64,000 nucleotides of DNA from JADCCX01 sp031431475 (GTDB lineage: Bacteria; Pseudomonadota; Alphaproteobacteria; Rhizobiales; Beijerinckiaceae). Location: contig JANPDL010000035.1 of NCBI GenBank assembly GCA_031431475.1, positions 369,523 through 433,522 of the forward strand, written 5' to 3'. Shown one piece after another: positions 30,359 through 38,488 of this stretch. How positions within the stretch are numbered: the first letter of the stretch is position 1; each line of letters starts with the position of its first letter. The notes beneath the pieces are model-generated. The model worked only from the letters and a program-made list of their open reading frames with translations. It was not told the DNA's origin and made no database searches. Both the position numbers and the translations under genes were made by a program.

Positions 30359-31972
30359 ATGGTGTCTTTTTCTCTCCGTTCCACAAAGTCGGTATCTGTT
30401 GTCGCGCTGGCAGCGGCAGCAATGGTTGCAGGAAGCCTCTCCGCCTATGCCCAGGCCCCTTATGTGGTGGTCGATGCCAGCACGGGGCAGGTGCTGCTGC
30501 AGGACGAAGCTACGCGGCCGTGGAATCCGGCGTCCACCACCAAGATGATGACGGCCTTTGTCGCGCTGCGCGCCGTGAAGGCCGGTCAGGCACAGATGGA
30601 TTCGCCGCTGATCGCCTCGGCCCGCGCCGCTGGCCAGAAGCCGAGCAAGCTTGGCATCCGCCCAGGTCAGGAAATCACGCTCGATAACGCCCTCAAGGTC
30701 ATGATGGTTAAATCTGCCAATGATCTGGCAGTCGTGATCGCCGAGGCCATCGGTGGATCGGTGGAAGGGTTCTCTTCCATGATGAATGCCGAGGCGCGCA
30801 GGCTTGGCATGAGCGAGAGCCATTTCGTCAATTCGCACGGGTTCCATGCCGGTGGTCACCAGACATCAGCGCGCGATCTGGCGCTGCTGTCCCGCGCGCT
30901 ACTGACAGAATTTCCGGAATATCAGGAATACTGGGGCATCGGCGCGGTGCAGGTTGGCAACCGCGTCCTCAACAACACCAACGGCCTGATCGGACGTTAC
31001 TCCGGAGCCACCGGGATGAAGACCGGTTTTGTCTGCGCCTCCGGGTTCAATCTTGTCTCGACCGCGACACGCGGTGGTCGCACCCTCATTGTGGTGGTTC
31101 TGGGCGCAAGCTCGGGTGGCGACCGCGTCGTGCGGTCCGCGCAACTGCTTGATCAAGGCTTCGGAACCTGGAACGGGCAAGGCCAAACGCTGCAGACGCT
31201 GCCGCGATCGGGCTATGCCTCTGCGCCTGACATGCGCAGCCAGATATGTACCGGACGTCGGCGCGGCGTGGTTCTGGCGGATGATTCGGATTTTGGTGGC
31301 GCGATCCTCTCGCCTTCGACAGGTGGCGGAGATGCCGTCGCCGCTGCTGGTTCTCCGCTTTCCTTCTTCAGCCTGCCTGCCCAGGCGCAGCCCAGCTATA
31401 GCATCGGTCGCTCAAGCGGTGGCGGTCGGCCCATTCTGGGGCCGCGCAGCGGCATCACGCCCGTAGCAGTGTATCTCGGTCGGGCACCGGGCAGCACGGC
31501 AGTTGCACTCGGACCGGGTGGCAGGCGCGTGTCGCCAACGGCGGTTGCAACCTCAGGTAATGGAGGCATACCGGCCTCGGCATCGGCGCTTGCTCCCACG
31601 GGCCTGCGCACGACTGTTCCCGGCCTGGAGCCCACACAGGAGCGCTCCCCAACTCTTGAAAGGCCTGCAGCGCAAGCTGGCATTCGCCCCGGCGGCACGC
31701 AAACGGCGCGCCAGCAGCCTCCCAAGGCAGCAGCTGTAGACGAGAATGCCGGAGCGCCCATGCAGCTTCCCGGCGTGATCACCAATGGCCCACGGCCCGG
31801 AGCAGCAGCCGGCATCCGCCCCCGTCAGACGGCAGCAGCCCCGATTGATCCTCGCAAGGCAGCAACGCCTGCCGCAAAACCGCCAGAGCAAAAGCGCGCG
31901 GCGCAAGCTGCACCGAAGGCGCAACCCCAAAAGGCCCCGCCGAAGAACAAACCGGCCGAGGCGGACGAATGA
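30359..31972 (+). CDS. D-alanyl-D-alanine carboxypeptidase (low-molecular-mass PBP)
   Basis: Penicillin-binding protein of 537 residues that trims the terminal D-Ala of peptidoglycan pentapeptides. The signal peptide ends near SLSAYAQA. The active site has Ser59 in PASTTKM (SxxK), the SAN triad at VKSANDLAVV, and KTG in TGMKTGFVCASG. The catalytic domain covers about residues 33-290. The remaining 250 residues are low-complexity Pro/Ala/Gly-rich (for example PEQKRAAQAAPKAQPQKAPP) rather than the PBP5 beta domain, suggesting a flexible tether. The next gene starts inside its stop (ATGA). Confidence 0.9.
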   Translation: MVSFSLRSTKSVSVVALAAAAMVAGSLSAYAQAPYVVVDASTGQVLLQDEATRPWNPASTTKMMTAFVALRAVKAGQAQMDSPLIASARAAGQKPSKLGIRPGQEITLDNALKVMMVKSANDLAVVIAEAIGGSVEGFSSMMNAEARRLGMSESHFVNSHGFHAGGHQTSARDLALLSRALLTEFPEYQEYWGIGAVQVGNRVLNNTNGLIGRYSGATGMKTGFVCASGFNLVSTATRGGRTLIVVVLGASSGGDRVVRSAQLLDQGFGTWNGQGQTLQTLPRSGYASAPDMRSQICTGRRRGVVLADDSDFGGAILSPSTGGGDAVAAAGSPLSFFSLPAQAQPSYSIGRSSGGGRPILGPRSGITPVAVYLGRAPGSTAVALGPGGRRVSPTAVATSGNGGIPASASALAPTGLRTTVPGLEPTQERSPTLERPAAQAGIRPGGTQTARQQPPKAAAVDENAGAPMQLPGVITNGPRPGAAAGIRPRQTAAAPIDPRKAATPAAKPPEQKRAAQAAPKAQPQKAPPKNKPAEADE

Positions 31973-32859
31973 CATCGTCGCCGCGCCCGCTGTTTGGCGG
32001 TGCGCTGATCATCATCGGAGCCATCGCCTACGGGATCAATATTCCGGCGGCGCGCGTTGCAGGCCTAGGCGGTGTCAACGGCAGCAATCTTGCGGCGCAG
32101 CGTAGCGTTCTGTTCGTGGTTCTGCTGGCTGCGGCCATCACGCTCATGGGCAAGAGCTTCCGCATCCAGTTTGGCGAAAGCCGCCGCATCATCCTGCTTG
32201 GCCTGTGCGCCGGTCTGGTTGCGATCTGCTATCTTTCGTCGCTGACCTACGTGCCCGTCGCGATGGCGGTGACGGTGTTCTACACCTTTCCGCTGATCCT
32301 GCTGCTGGCCGCCCCTTTCACCGGTGGCGGGCGGATCACGGGCTGGCGCATGGTTGCCTTTGCCATCGCCTTCACCGGCATCGTGATCGCGGTCGGTCCC
32401 TCGCTTGAGGGTCTCGACTGGCGCGGGCTGGCACTGGCCTTCTTCGCTGCCTTCGCCTCCGCCGCAATGTTCCTGCTGGCATCGACGCTCAAACAGGACA
32501 GGATCATCCTGCTGTTCTGGATACAGGTTATCGCTTGCCTTGTGCTGGTGCCAGCTGCCGTCCTCACGGGAGCACCTCCGCTGGAAACCATCGGGGGTGT
32601 CTGGCTGGCTGTCGCGCTGTCTGCTGCGGGCTTTTATATCGGGTTTGTGTGCCAGTTCACGGCAGCGCCTCATCTGAAACCCGCTACTATTGGTTTGCTA
32701 TTCCTGATCGAGCCGGTGGTCGCCATCATCTCAGCGGCAGTCTTTCTGGGTGAGATGCTTAAACCTTTGCAATATGCAGGCGTGGCCCTTGTGATTGCGG
32801 GTCTCGCGATTGATATCTGGAAACAGCAGCAGCCCGCGCCCATACTCGTGGAAGCATGA
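31969..32859 (+). CDS. EamA/DMT family transporter (second copy)
   Basis: Permease of 296 residues with ten hydrophobic segments in two EamA repeats. GGALIIIGAIAYGINIPAAR starts repeat 1, with VPVAMAVTVFYTFPLILLL near its end. Repeat 2 ends with LLFLIEPVVAIISAAVFLGE and LQYAGVALVIAGLAIDIW, the typical second-repeat pattern. Only family-level similarity to the 29269 gene, so not a recent duplicate. Overlaps the carboxypeptidase by four bases and the following mini-ORF start, giving a tightly coupled three-gene run. Substrate unknown. Confidence 0.85.
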   Translation: MTSSPRPLFGGALIIIGAIAYGINIPAARVAGLGGVNGSNLAAQRSVLFVVLLAAAITLMGKSFRIQFGESRRIILLGLCAGLVAICYLSSLTYVPVAMAVTVFYTFPLILLLAAPFTGGGRITGWRMVAFAIAFTGIVIAVGPSLEGLDWRGLALAFFAAFASAAMFLLASTLKQDRIILLFWIQVIACLVLVPAAVLTGAPPLETIGGVWLAVALSAAGFYIGFVCQFTAAPHLKPATIGLLFLIEPVVAIISAAVFLGEMLKPLQYAGVALVIAGLAIDIWKQQQPAPILVEA

Positions 32860-32889
32860 TACCCGGCAAGACATGATTCCCGGCAAGAC
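32856..32889 (+). repeat. 17-bp tandem duplication forming a mini-ORF before the GTPase gene
   Basis: ATGATACCCGGCAAGAC (32856-32872) is followed directly by ATGATTCCCGGCAAGAC (32873-32889), differing at one base. Copy 1 gives a six-codon frame MIPGKT whose TGA overlaps the ATG of copy 2, which begins the real gene with the same residues. Copy 1's ATG itself overlaps the previous gene's TGA. Confidence 0.9.
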
Positions 32890-33979
32890 TGGCCCCATTC
32901 CCCCGATTCCGCTGACGGTGATCACCGGCTTTCTCGGCGCTGGCAAAACCACGCTTATCAACCGCCTGCTGAAGGATCCGGCGCTCGCTGACACTGTCGT
33001 GATCGTCAACGAGTTCGGCGAAATCGGCCTCGATCACCTGCTGATGGAAGCGGTGGACGATGGCATGGTCCTGATGCAATCCGGCTGCCTCTGCTGCACC
33101 ATCCGGGGCGATCTGGTGAATACGCTGGAGGGCCTGCTGCGCAAGCGCGACAACAACCGCATCGCGCCCTTCCGCCGCGTGCTGATCGAGACAACAGGCC
33201 TCGCCGATCCTGCGCCGATCCTGCAGACGGTGATGAGTCACCCCTATCTCGGCCTGCGCTACAGCCTTGAAGGCGTGGTGACGCTCATAGATGCGGTCAA
33301 CGGCATGGCCACCCTCGACAGCCAGCCCGAAGCGCTGAAACAGGCAGCGGTGGCGGACAGGCTGGTGATCACGAAGGCGGATCTTGCGGATGCTGATCGC
33401 AACGCGCTAACACTCCGTCTCAAGGCCCTCAACCCGGCGGCAATGATCCTCGACGCGCCAACCGCAACCGCTGCGGACTTGCTGGATTGCGGCCTTTACG
33501 ATCCCGCCACCAAATCACCCGATGTGGCGCGCTGGCTGAGGGATGAAACGATTCTGGCGTCTCTTGGCCGCAACGTCCATCGCCACGCCGATGGCAGCGT
33601 GCATGCCGATGGCGATGATACCAGCACATCAGCATCAGTGCGCGGGCAGGACCAGAATGACACCAATCGCCACGATGCCAGCATCCGCGCCCATGCCTTC
33701 TCCACGGACAGGGCTATTGCGGCAGAAAGCTTCGCCCTGTTTCAGGAGCTTTTGCGCTCGGCCCACGGCCCCAAGCTGTTGCGCCTCAAAGCCATCGTGA
33801 AAATCGCGGAGAGCCCCGAAAACCCCGTGATCATCCACGGCGTGCAGCACGTCTTCCATCCGCCGGTGATTCTGGAGCGCTGGCCAGATGATGACCATCG
33901 TACGCGCATGGTGTTCATCACGAAGGATCTTGCCCCCGGATTTGTGGAAGGACTGTGGACGGCATTTCTGGTGGCGTGA
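32873..33979 (+). CDS. CobW/COG0523 family GTPase
   Basis: G3E-type GTPase of 368 residues, a family of metal chaperones or cofactor-insertion helpers (zinc, cobalt). Walker A is GFLGAGKT (19-26). The metal-binding CXCC is in SGCLCCTIRGD (72-75). ETTGLADPAP is the switch region, and ITKADLAD takes the place of the NKxD guanine motif. Between the G domain and the C-terminal CobW_C domain lies a His/Asp-rich linker (RHADGSVHADGDD...RHDASIRAHAF) that could bind metal. No cobalamin or zinc-uptake gene is adjacent. ATG 32873 is preceded by the tandem duplication described separately. Confidence 0.92.
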   Translation: MIPGKTGPIPPIPLTVITGFLGAGKTTLINRLLKDPALADTVVIVNEFGEIGLDHLLMEAVDDGMVLMQSGCLCCTIRGDLVNTLEGLLRKRDNNRIAPFRRVLIETTGLADPAPILQTVMSHPYLGLRYSLEGVVTLIDAVNGMATLDSQPEALKQAAVADRLVITKADLADADRNALTLRLKALNPAAMILDAPTATAADLLDCGLYDPATKSPDVARWLRDETILASLGRNVHRHADGSVHADGDDTSTSASVRGQDQNDTNRHDASIRAHAFSTDRAIAAESFALFQELLRSAHGPKLLRLKAIVKIAESPENPVIIHGVQHVFHPPVILERWPDDDHRTRMVFITKDLAPGFVEGLWTAFLVA

Positions 33980-34168
33980 GAGCAAAAGAGGAGCAGTCAA
34001 CGCCGCTCAAGGACTGCAGCTCAATGCCTTTTCACAGCAATTTTCAGGATTGCGCACGGACGGGGTGTACAATTGTTGCAGTGCCGCCCGATCCATGGCT
34101 GACTGAGTGGTGGGTCAAGGGTTAGTGGCAAAAAGCCATACTTCCTCCCTTGCTCAATGGGGGTTCAG

Positions 34169-35461
34169 ATGAACGGATTTCTTGAAAGGCAGTTTGGCCT
34201 CAGTGCCAGTAATACGACCGTCAGGATTGAGATCATGGCCGGGGTCACGACCTTCCTGACCATGGCCTATATCATCTTCGTCAATCCAAGCATTCTTGCC
34301 AAGGCGGGCATGGACCAGAATGCCGTTTTCGTCGCGACCTGCCTTGCGGCCGCTGCTGGCAGTATCCTGATGGGTTTTGTTGCCAATTATCCGATAGCCT
34401 TGGCACCCGGCATGGGTCTCAATGCTTATTTTGCCTTCGTCGTCGCGCCAAAATTTGGCTGGCAGGCTGCACTTGGCGCTGTGTTCCTGTCCGGCCTCCT
34501 GTTCGTTATCCTCTCGGCAACACCGATCCGGGAAATGATCGTCAATGCGATCCCGCGTTCGTTGAAAATGGCGATTTCAGCCGGGATCGGGCTGTTTCTT
34601 GCGATGATCGGCATGCAGGCCTGCGATTTCGTGGTGGCGCACCCTGCTACACTGGTGACCCATGGTGATTTCACCAAATGGAGCGTTTTGCTGGCCGGAC
34701 TTGGCCTTGTGATCATGATCGCGCTTGATCACTACAAGATTATTGGCGGAATCATCATCGGCATTCTGACGGTCACGATCATTGCTATGATGCTCGGGTT
34801 GCAGAAATTTGGTGGTGTGATGTCGGCACCGCCCAGCATCGCGCCTGTGTTCCTGAAGCTCGATATTGGTGCGGCCCTGTCCATCGGCCTTGTGACTGTT
34901 GTCTTCGCCTTCCTGTTCGTTGATCTGTTCGACAACACAGGCACCCTGATCGGCGTTGCCCATCGGGGTGGCTTCATGAACAAGGATGGTAGCATCCCGC
35001 GTCTTGGCAAGGCGCTGATGGTTGATTCCTCGGCCGCCGTAATGAGCGGGCTCATCGGCACATCGACCACCACGAGCTACATCGAAAGCGCAGCAGGCGT
35101 GAAAGCCGGTGGACGCACCGGATTGACAGCGGTTGTTGTCGGGCTGCTGTTTCTGCTGGCCCTGTTCTTCGCGCCGCTCGCCGGCTCGATCCCGGCCTTT
35201 GCGACTGCGCCTGCGCTGATCTATGTCGCCTGCCTGATGGCGCGCGGCATGACCGAGATCGACTGGGAAGATGCCAGTGAGTATGCGCCTGCCGTGCTGA
35301 CCGCCCTGACAATGCCGTTCACATTCTCGATTGCAGACGGCATTGCCGTTGGCTTCATCAGCTATGCTGCCATCAAGATTGCGTCGGGGCGTTTCAGCGA
35401 ATTGTCGCCGGTGATTGCTGTTCTGGCCGCTTTGTTTGTGGTGAAATACGCCTTTATCTGA
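34169..35461 (+). CDS. NCS2 (AzgA-type) purine permease
   Basis: Nucleobase permease of 430 residues in the hypoxanthine/adenine/guanine (AzgA) branch of NCS2. The start NGFLERQFGLSASNTTVRIEIMAGVTTFLTMAYIIFVNPSIL is diagnostic. Following signatures are APGMGLNAYFAF and the motif VFAFLFVDLFDNTGTLIGVAHRGG, then SYIESAAGVKAGGRTGLTAV. About 12-14 membrane segments. Two ATGs at 34157 and 34169 are possible; the second fits the family start. The 189-bp leader after the GTPase gene holds no clear promoter; a strong terminator follows. Confidence 0.92.
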   Translation: MNGFLERQFGLSASNTTVRIEIMAGVTTFLTMAYIIFVNPSILAKAGMDQNAVFVATCLAAAAGSILMGFVANYPIALAPGMGLNAYFAFVVAPKFGWQAALGAVFLSGLLFVILSATPIREMIVNAIPRSLKMAISAGIGLFLAMIGMQACDFVVAHPATLVTHGDFTKWSVLLAGLGLVIMIALDHYKIIGGIIIGILTVTIIAMMLGLQKFGGVMSAPPSIAPVFLKLDIGAALSIGLVTVVFAFLFVDLFDNTGTLIGVAHRGGFMNKDGSIPRLGKALMVDSSAAVMSGLIGTSTTTSYIESAAGVKAGGRTGLTAVVVGLLFLLALFFAPLAGSIPAFATAPALIYVACLMARGMTEIDWEDASEYAPAVLTALTMPFTFSIADGIAVGFISYAAIKIASGRFSELSPVIAVLAALFVVKYAFI

Positions 35462-35479
35462 TCAGATTAAAACGCAGAA

Positions 35480-35511
35480 AAACCGGCGTCTCCTTTTGGA
35501 GGCGCCGGTTT
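35480..35511. terminator. Bidirectional terminator between purine permease and fliJ
   Basis: 14-bp stem with one G-T pair: AAACCGGCGTCTCC (35480-35493) / GGAGGCGCCGGTTT (35498-35511), TTTT loop. A-rich on one side and T-rich on the other, so it can stop transcription from both convergent genes. Confidence 0.88.
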
Positions 35512-35540
35512 GTCGGTTCTAACCCGATTTGAAGACGAGC

Positions 35541-35951
35541 TTACGCCCGCATCCGCATCCTGGACCCGATCCGGTCCATTTCGATCTGTTCGCGGCGCTG
35601 TTCTTCCGCCCGTTCGGCGGCAGCTTCGCGATCCTGCAGGATTTCAACCTTCTTCAGATCCTCGAAAGCGATCTCAAGTTCGGCCTTGGCACCATCCAAC
35701 TGGCCTTTTAGCTCATCCGCAGAATGGATGATCTTGTCGCGGCGTGTGCGCGCTGCGCGGGCATAGGTCGGATAGGCGAAATGCGCGGGGTCGGAGATAC
35801 CGGCCCGGCGTTCTTCATTGGCGACCTCACGGTCGAGATCGTTGGCCATGCGCTCGAAATCAGCGACCATGGCCTCGATTTGCGCCACACGACGGCGTTT
35901 TTCATCGACCTGAAATTTTTTCAGGCGGATCAGCGTTTCACGCGACTTCAT
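35541..35951 (-). CDS. fliJ: Flagellar export chaperone FliJ-like
   Basis: Protein of 136 residues, almost entirely helical and charged, with heptad patterning from KSRETLIRLKKFQVDEKRRR to the end, the antiparallel coiled coil of FliJ. FliJ binds the FliI hexamer and FlhA to energise flagellar protein export. Sequence conservation in this family is low, so the call rests on the coiled-coil form plus its position 40 bases after fliI on the same strand, as in Caulobacter. Confidence 0.85.
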   Translation of the reverse strand: MKSRETLIRLKKFQVDEKRRRVAQIEAMVADFERMANDLDREVANEERRAGISDPAHFAYPTYARAARTRRDKIIHSADELKGQLDGAKAELEIAFEDLKKVEILQDREAAAERAEEQRREQIEMDRIGSRMRMRA

Positions 35952-35991
35952 AATTACGCAACTCCGGGAAGCCGGGACTAAACTTGATCAC

Positions 35992-37365
35992 TCAGACGCC
36001 CCCGTCCGAATGACCGATGATTTCCGCGAGACGGTTATAACTATCGCTCAAGGAGGTTGCTTCTTCCTTACCTTGACGAAGAAAATTTTCGAAAAATGGA
36101 TTCTTTTCAATCGCGAGGTCCACATCAGGTGTGGTTCCCCGGCGATAGGCCCCCAATTGAATGAGTTCCTCCATGTCCGCATAGGTCGCCATCAGGCGCT
36201 TGGCCTCCTGCACGGTGGGCCAGTAGAGCGGATCGCAGGATTTCGGCATGGTGCGCGAAACGCTCTTCAATATGTTGATGGCGGGATAGCGCCCGCGCTC
36301 GGCGATGCGGCGTTCCATCACAATATGTCCGTCGAGAATGCCGCGCACCGCATCCGCCACCGGCTCGTTGTGATCATCACCATCGACCAGCACAGTAAAG
36401 ATGCCGGTGATCGCGCCCTTGCCCTCGCCCGGTCCTGCGCGCTCCAGCAGGCGTGGCAGCTCGGAGAAGCAGGTCGGCGTATAGCCCTTGGTGGTCGGCG
36501 GTTCGCCAGCGGCGAGGCCGATATCGCGCTGCGCCATGGCAAAGCGTGTGACTGAATCCATCATGCACAGCACGTCATTGCCCTCGTCGCGGAAATACTC
36601 CGCGATGGAAAGGGTCAGATACGCCGCCTGCTTGCGCGCCAGTGCCGGTTCATCCGATGTCGCCACGACGACGACAGAGCGCGCCAGGCCTTCCTCGCCC
36701 AGATCATCCTGCAGGAATTCCTGCACCTCGCGGCCACGCTCGCCGACAAGACCGATCACCGAGACATCGGCGGCGGCGTTGCGCGCCAGCATGGCCAGCA
36801 AGACGGATTTACCGACGCCCGAGCCCGAGAAGATGCCCATGCGCTGGCCACGGCAGCAGGTGAGAAAGGTGTTCAGCGCCCGCACACCCAGATCCATGGG
36901 CTCACCCACCCGGTTGCGCTTGTGGGCCGAGGGAGGATCGGCGCGGAAGGGATAAAGCCTGCCACCCGGCGTGATCGGCCCCTTGCCATCGATGGGCTGG
37001 CCAAAACAGTTCACGACGCGGCCAAGCCAGGCACTGGAGGGACGCACGCCCGGTGTGCTTGGCTTGATGATGGCGCGGCAGCCGCGCCTGACACCGCCAA
37101 GGCCTGCGAAGGGCATGGCCAGCGCGTGGGTGTTCTCGAACCCGACGATCTCGCAGATCACGGGCTCGGGTTCCGAGGTCTCGATGGCGATGGTGCCACC
37201 GACCTTCATCAGCGAGAGTGGCCCGGCGATCTCGATCAGCAGACCACGCACTGCAATGACCCGCCCGAAGATCTCGACCGAGGGCATATCGGCGAGTTCC
37301 GCCACCAGCGCCTGCACTGCGGGAGAGCGCGGTCGTGCTGATTCGGGGAGTGATTCGGCAGCCAT
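35992..37365 (-). CDS. fliI: Flagellum-specific ATPase FliI
   Basis: Export ATPase of 457 residues resembling the F1 beta subunit. Walker A is FSGSGVGKSVLLA, Walker B is VLCMMDSVTRFAMAQRDIGLAAGEPPTT, and the family region GYTPTCFSELPRLLERAG follows. The C-terminal VDLAIEKNPFFENFLRQGKEE interacts with FliH/FliJ. Operon with fliJ; divergent from ctrA across a 340-bp regulatory gap. Flagellar genes next to ctrA are typical of Hyphomicrobiales. Confidence 0.95.
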   Translation of the reverse strand: MAAESLPESARPRSPAVQALVAELADMPSVEIFGRVIAVRGLLIEIAGPLSLMKVGGTIAIETSEPEPVICEIVGFENTHALAMPFAGLGGVRRGCRAIIKPSTPGVRPSSAWLGRVVNCFGQPIDGKGPITPGGRLYPFRADPPSAHKRNRVGEPMDLGVRALNTFLTCCRGQRMGIFSGSGVGKSVLLAMLARNAAADVSVIGLVGERGREVQEFLQDDLGEEGLARSVVVVATSDEPALARKQAAYLTLSIAEYFRDEGNDVLCMMDSVTRFAMAQRDIGLAAGEPPTTKGYTPTCFSELPRLLERAGPGEGKGAITGIFTVLVDGDDHNEPVADAVRGILDGHIVMERRIAERGRYPAINILKSVSRTMPKSCDPLYWPTVQEAKRLMATYADMEELIQLGAYRRGTTPDVDLAIEKNPFFENFLRQGKEEATSLSDSYNRLAEIIGHSDGGV

Positions 37366-37706
37366 TTCTTAACTCATGGCCATTATGGTTGATGAAGGCT
37401 GAATACCGCTCGCCAAAGCCATCTGGGTGATCCTTCTGACCCGAATGAACTCAAGCTGATTCCCCAGAATCACTTGGGTCGGTTTCTTAAAGTGTTGCCT
37501 GAACGCAGACATGTCTGAATTTTCTCCTTGAGTCAGCAACTTAAAGCGATTCGAGGCTATTTTCTCGTAAACGCTTGCATCAGGGAATCAGCATTTGTTA
37601 ACCATTCGTCGTTAACGTTGCTTACTGAAATATGGCGACGGGCGTGTGGAAGGAAACCGGATGGTTCGGTTTCGAACGCTGTCGACGGGCCAGATGGGGA
37701 CCAGAT
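37366..37706. promoter_or_regulatory. Intergenic ctrA/fliI control region with CcrM and CtrA sites
   Basis: A 341-bp gap without a convincing gene. It contains three GANTC methylation sites within 60 bp (GAGTC 37530-37534, GATTC 37548-37552, GAATC 37585-37589). There is a CtrA half-site TTAACCAT at 37598-37605 and a further GTTAAC at 37611-37616. This is the pattern of a CcrM-sensitive, autoregulated ctrA promoter known from Caulobacter. The left part, nearest fliI, shows only a scattered TTAA. Confidence 0.6.
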
Positions 37707-38408
37707 ATGCGCGTTCTCCTTGTTGAAGATGACAGCGCCACAGCGCAATCCATCGAACTGATGCTGAAGTCTGAAAACTTCAATATCTACACGACGGACC
37801 TTGGCGAAGAGGGCATCGACCTTGGTAAGCTCTATGATTATGACATCATATTGCTCGACCTGAACCTCCCCGACATGTCGGGATACGAGGTGCTCCGCAG
37901 CCTTCGCGTTTCGAAGGTGAAGACACCAATCCTGATCCTCTCCGGCATGGCCGGGATCGAGGACAAGGTGAAGGGCCTCGGCTTCGGTGCTGACGACTAT
38001 CTCACCAAGCCGTTCCACAAGGACGAGCTGGTCGCCCGCATCCACGCCATTGTGCGCCGCTCCAAGGGCCATGCCCAGTCGGTCATCGCGACCGGCGACC
38101 TGCTGGTCAATCTCGACCAGAAGACAGTGGAAGTCGGCGGCGAGCGCGTGCACCTGACAGGCAAGGAATACCAAATGCTGGAGCTTCTCTCGCTCCGCCG
38201 TGGTACTACGCTGACCAAGGAAATGTTCCTGAACCACCTTTACGGTGGCATGGACGAACCGGAACTCAAGATTATCGATGTGTTCATCTGCAAGCTGCGC
38301 AAGAAGCTGGCGAATGCATCCGATGGCAAGAACTACATCGAGACCGTCTGGGGTCGCGGCTACGTGCTGCGAGAGCCGACAGAGGTTGAAGTGCGAATTT
38401 CGGCCTGA
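37707..38408 (+). CDS. ctrA: Cell-cycle response regulator CtrA
   Basis: OmpR-type master regulator of the alphaproteobacterial cell cycle, 233 residues. The receiver opens with MRVLLVEDDSATAQSIELML, and the phospho-acceptor is Asp51 in ILLDLNLPDMSGYEVL, the same position as in Caulobacter. The winged-helix domain contains VHLTGKEYQMLELLSLRRG and the DNA-binding LYGGMDEPELKIIDVFICKLRKKL. The C-terminus is VEVRISA, without the terminal Ala-Ala ClpXP degron exactly as in Caulobacter. ATG 37707 matches the family start. Flagellar genes here are likely targets. Confidence 0.97.
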   Translation: MRVLLVEDDSATAQSIELMLKSENFNIYTTDLGEEGIDLGKLYDYDIILLDLNLPDMSGYEVLRSLRVSKVKTPILILSGMAGIEDKVKGLGFGADDYLTKPFHKDELVARIHAIVRRSKGHAQSVIATGDLLVNLDQKTVEVGGERVHLTGKEYQMLELLSLRRGTTLTKEMFLNHLYGGMDEPELKIIDVFICKLRKKLANASDGKNYIETVWGRGYVLREPTEVEVRISA

Positions 38409-38438
38409 CTTCTCCTCCCGATCAGACCGGAAAATGTG

Positions 38439-38466
38439 CCCCGCGCGCAAATGCGTGGGGTTTTTT
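38439..38466 (+). terminator. Terminator of ctrA
   Basis: CCCCGCGC (38439-38446) / GCGTGGGG (38453-38460), one G-T pair, 6-nt loop, followed by TTTTTT. Located 30 bases after the ctrA stop. Confidence 0.85.
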
Positions 38467-38488
38467 CGTTTTTATCCGATAATTTTCT

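Noticed and set aside
29269..32859. Two EamA transporters as a recent tandem duplication
   Set aside because: They share only family-level pattern, have different N-termini and opposite orientations, so independent origins are more likely.
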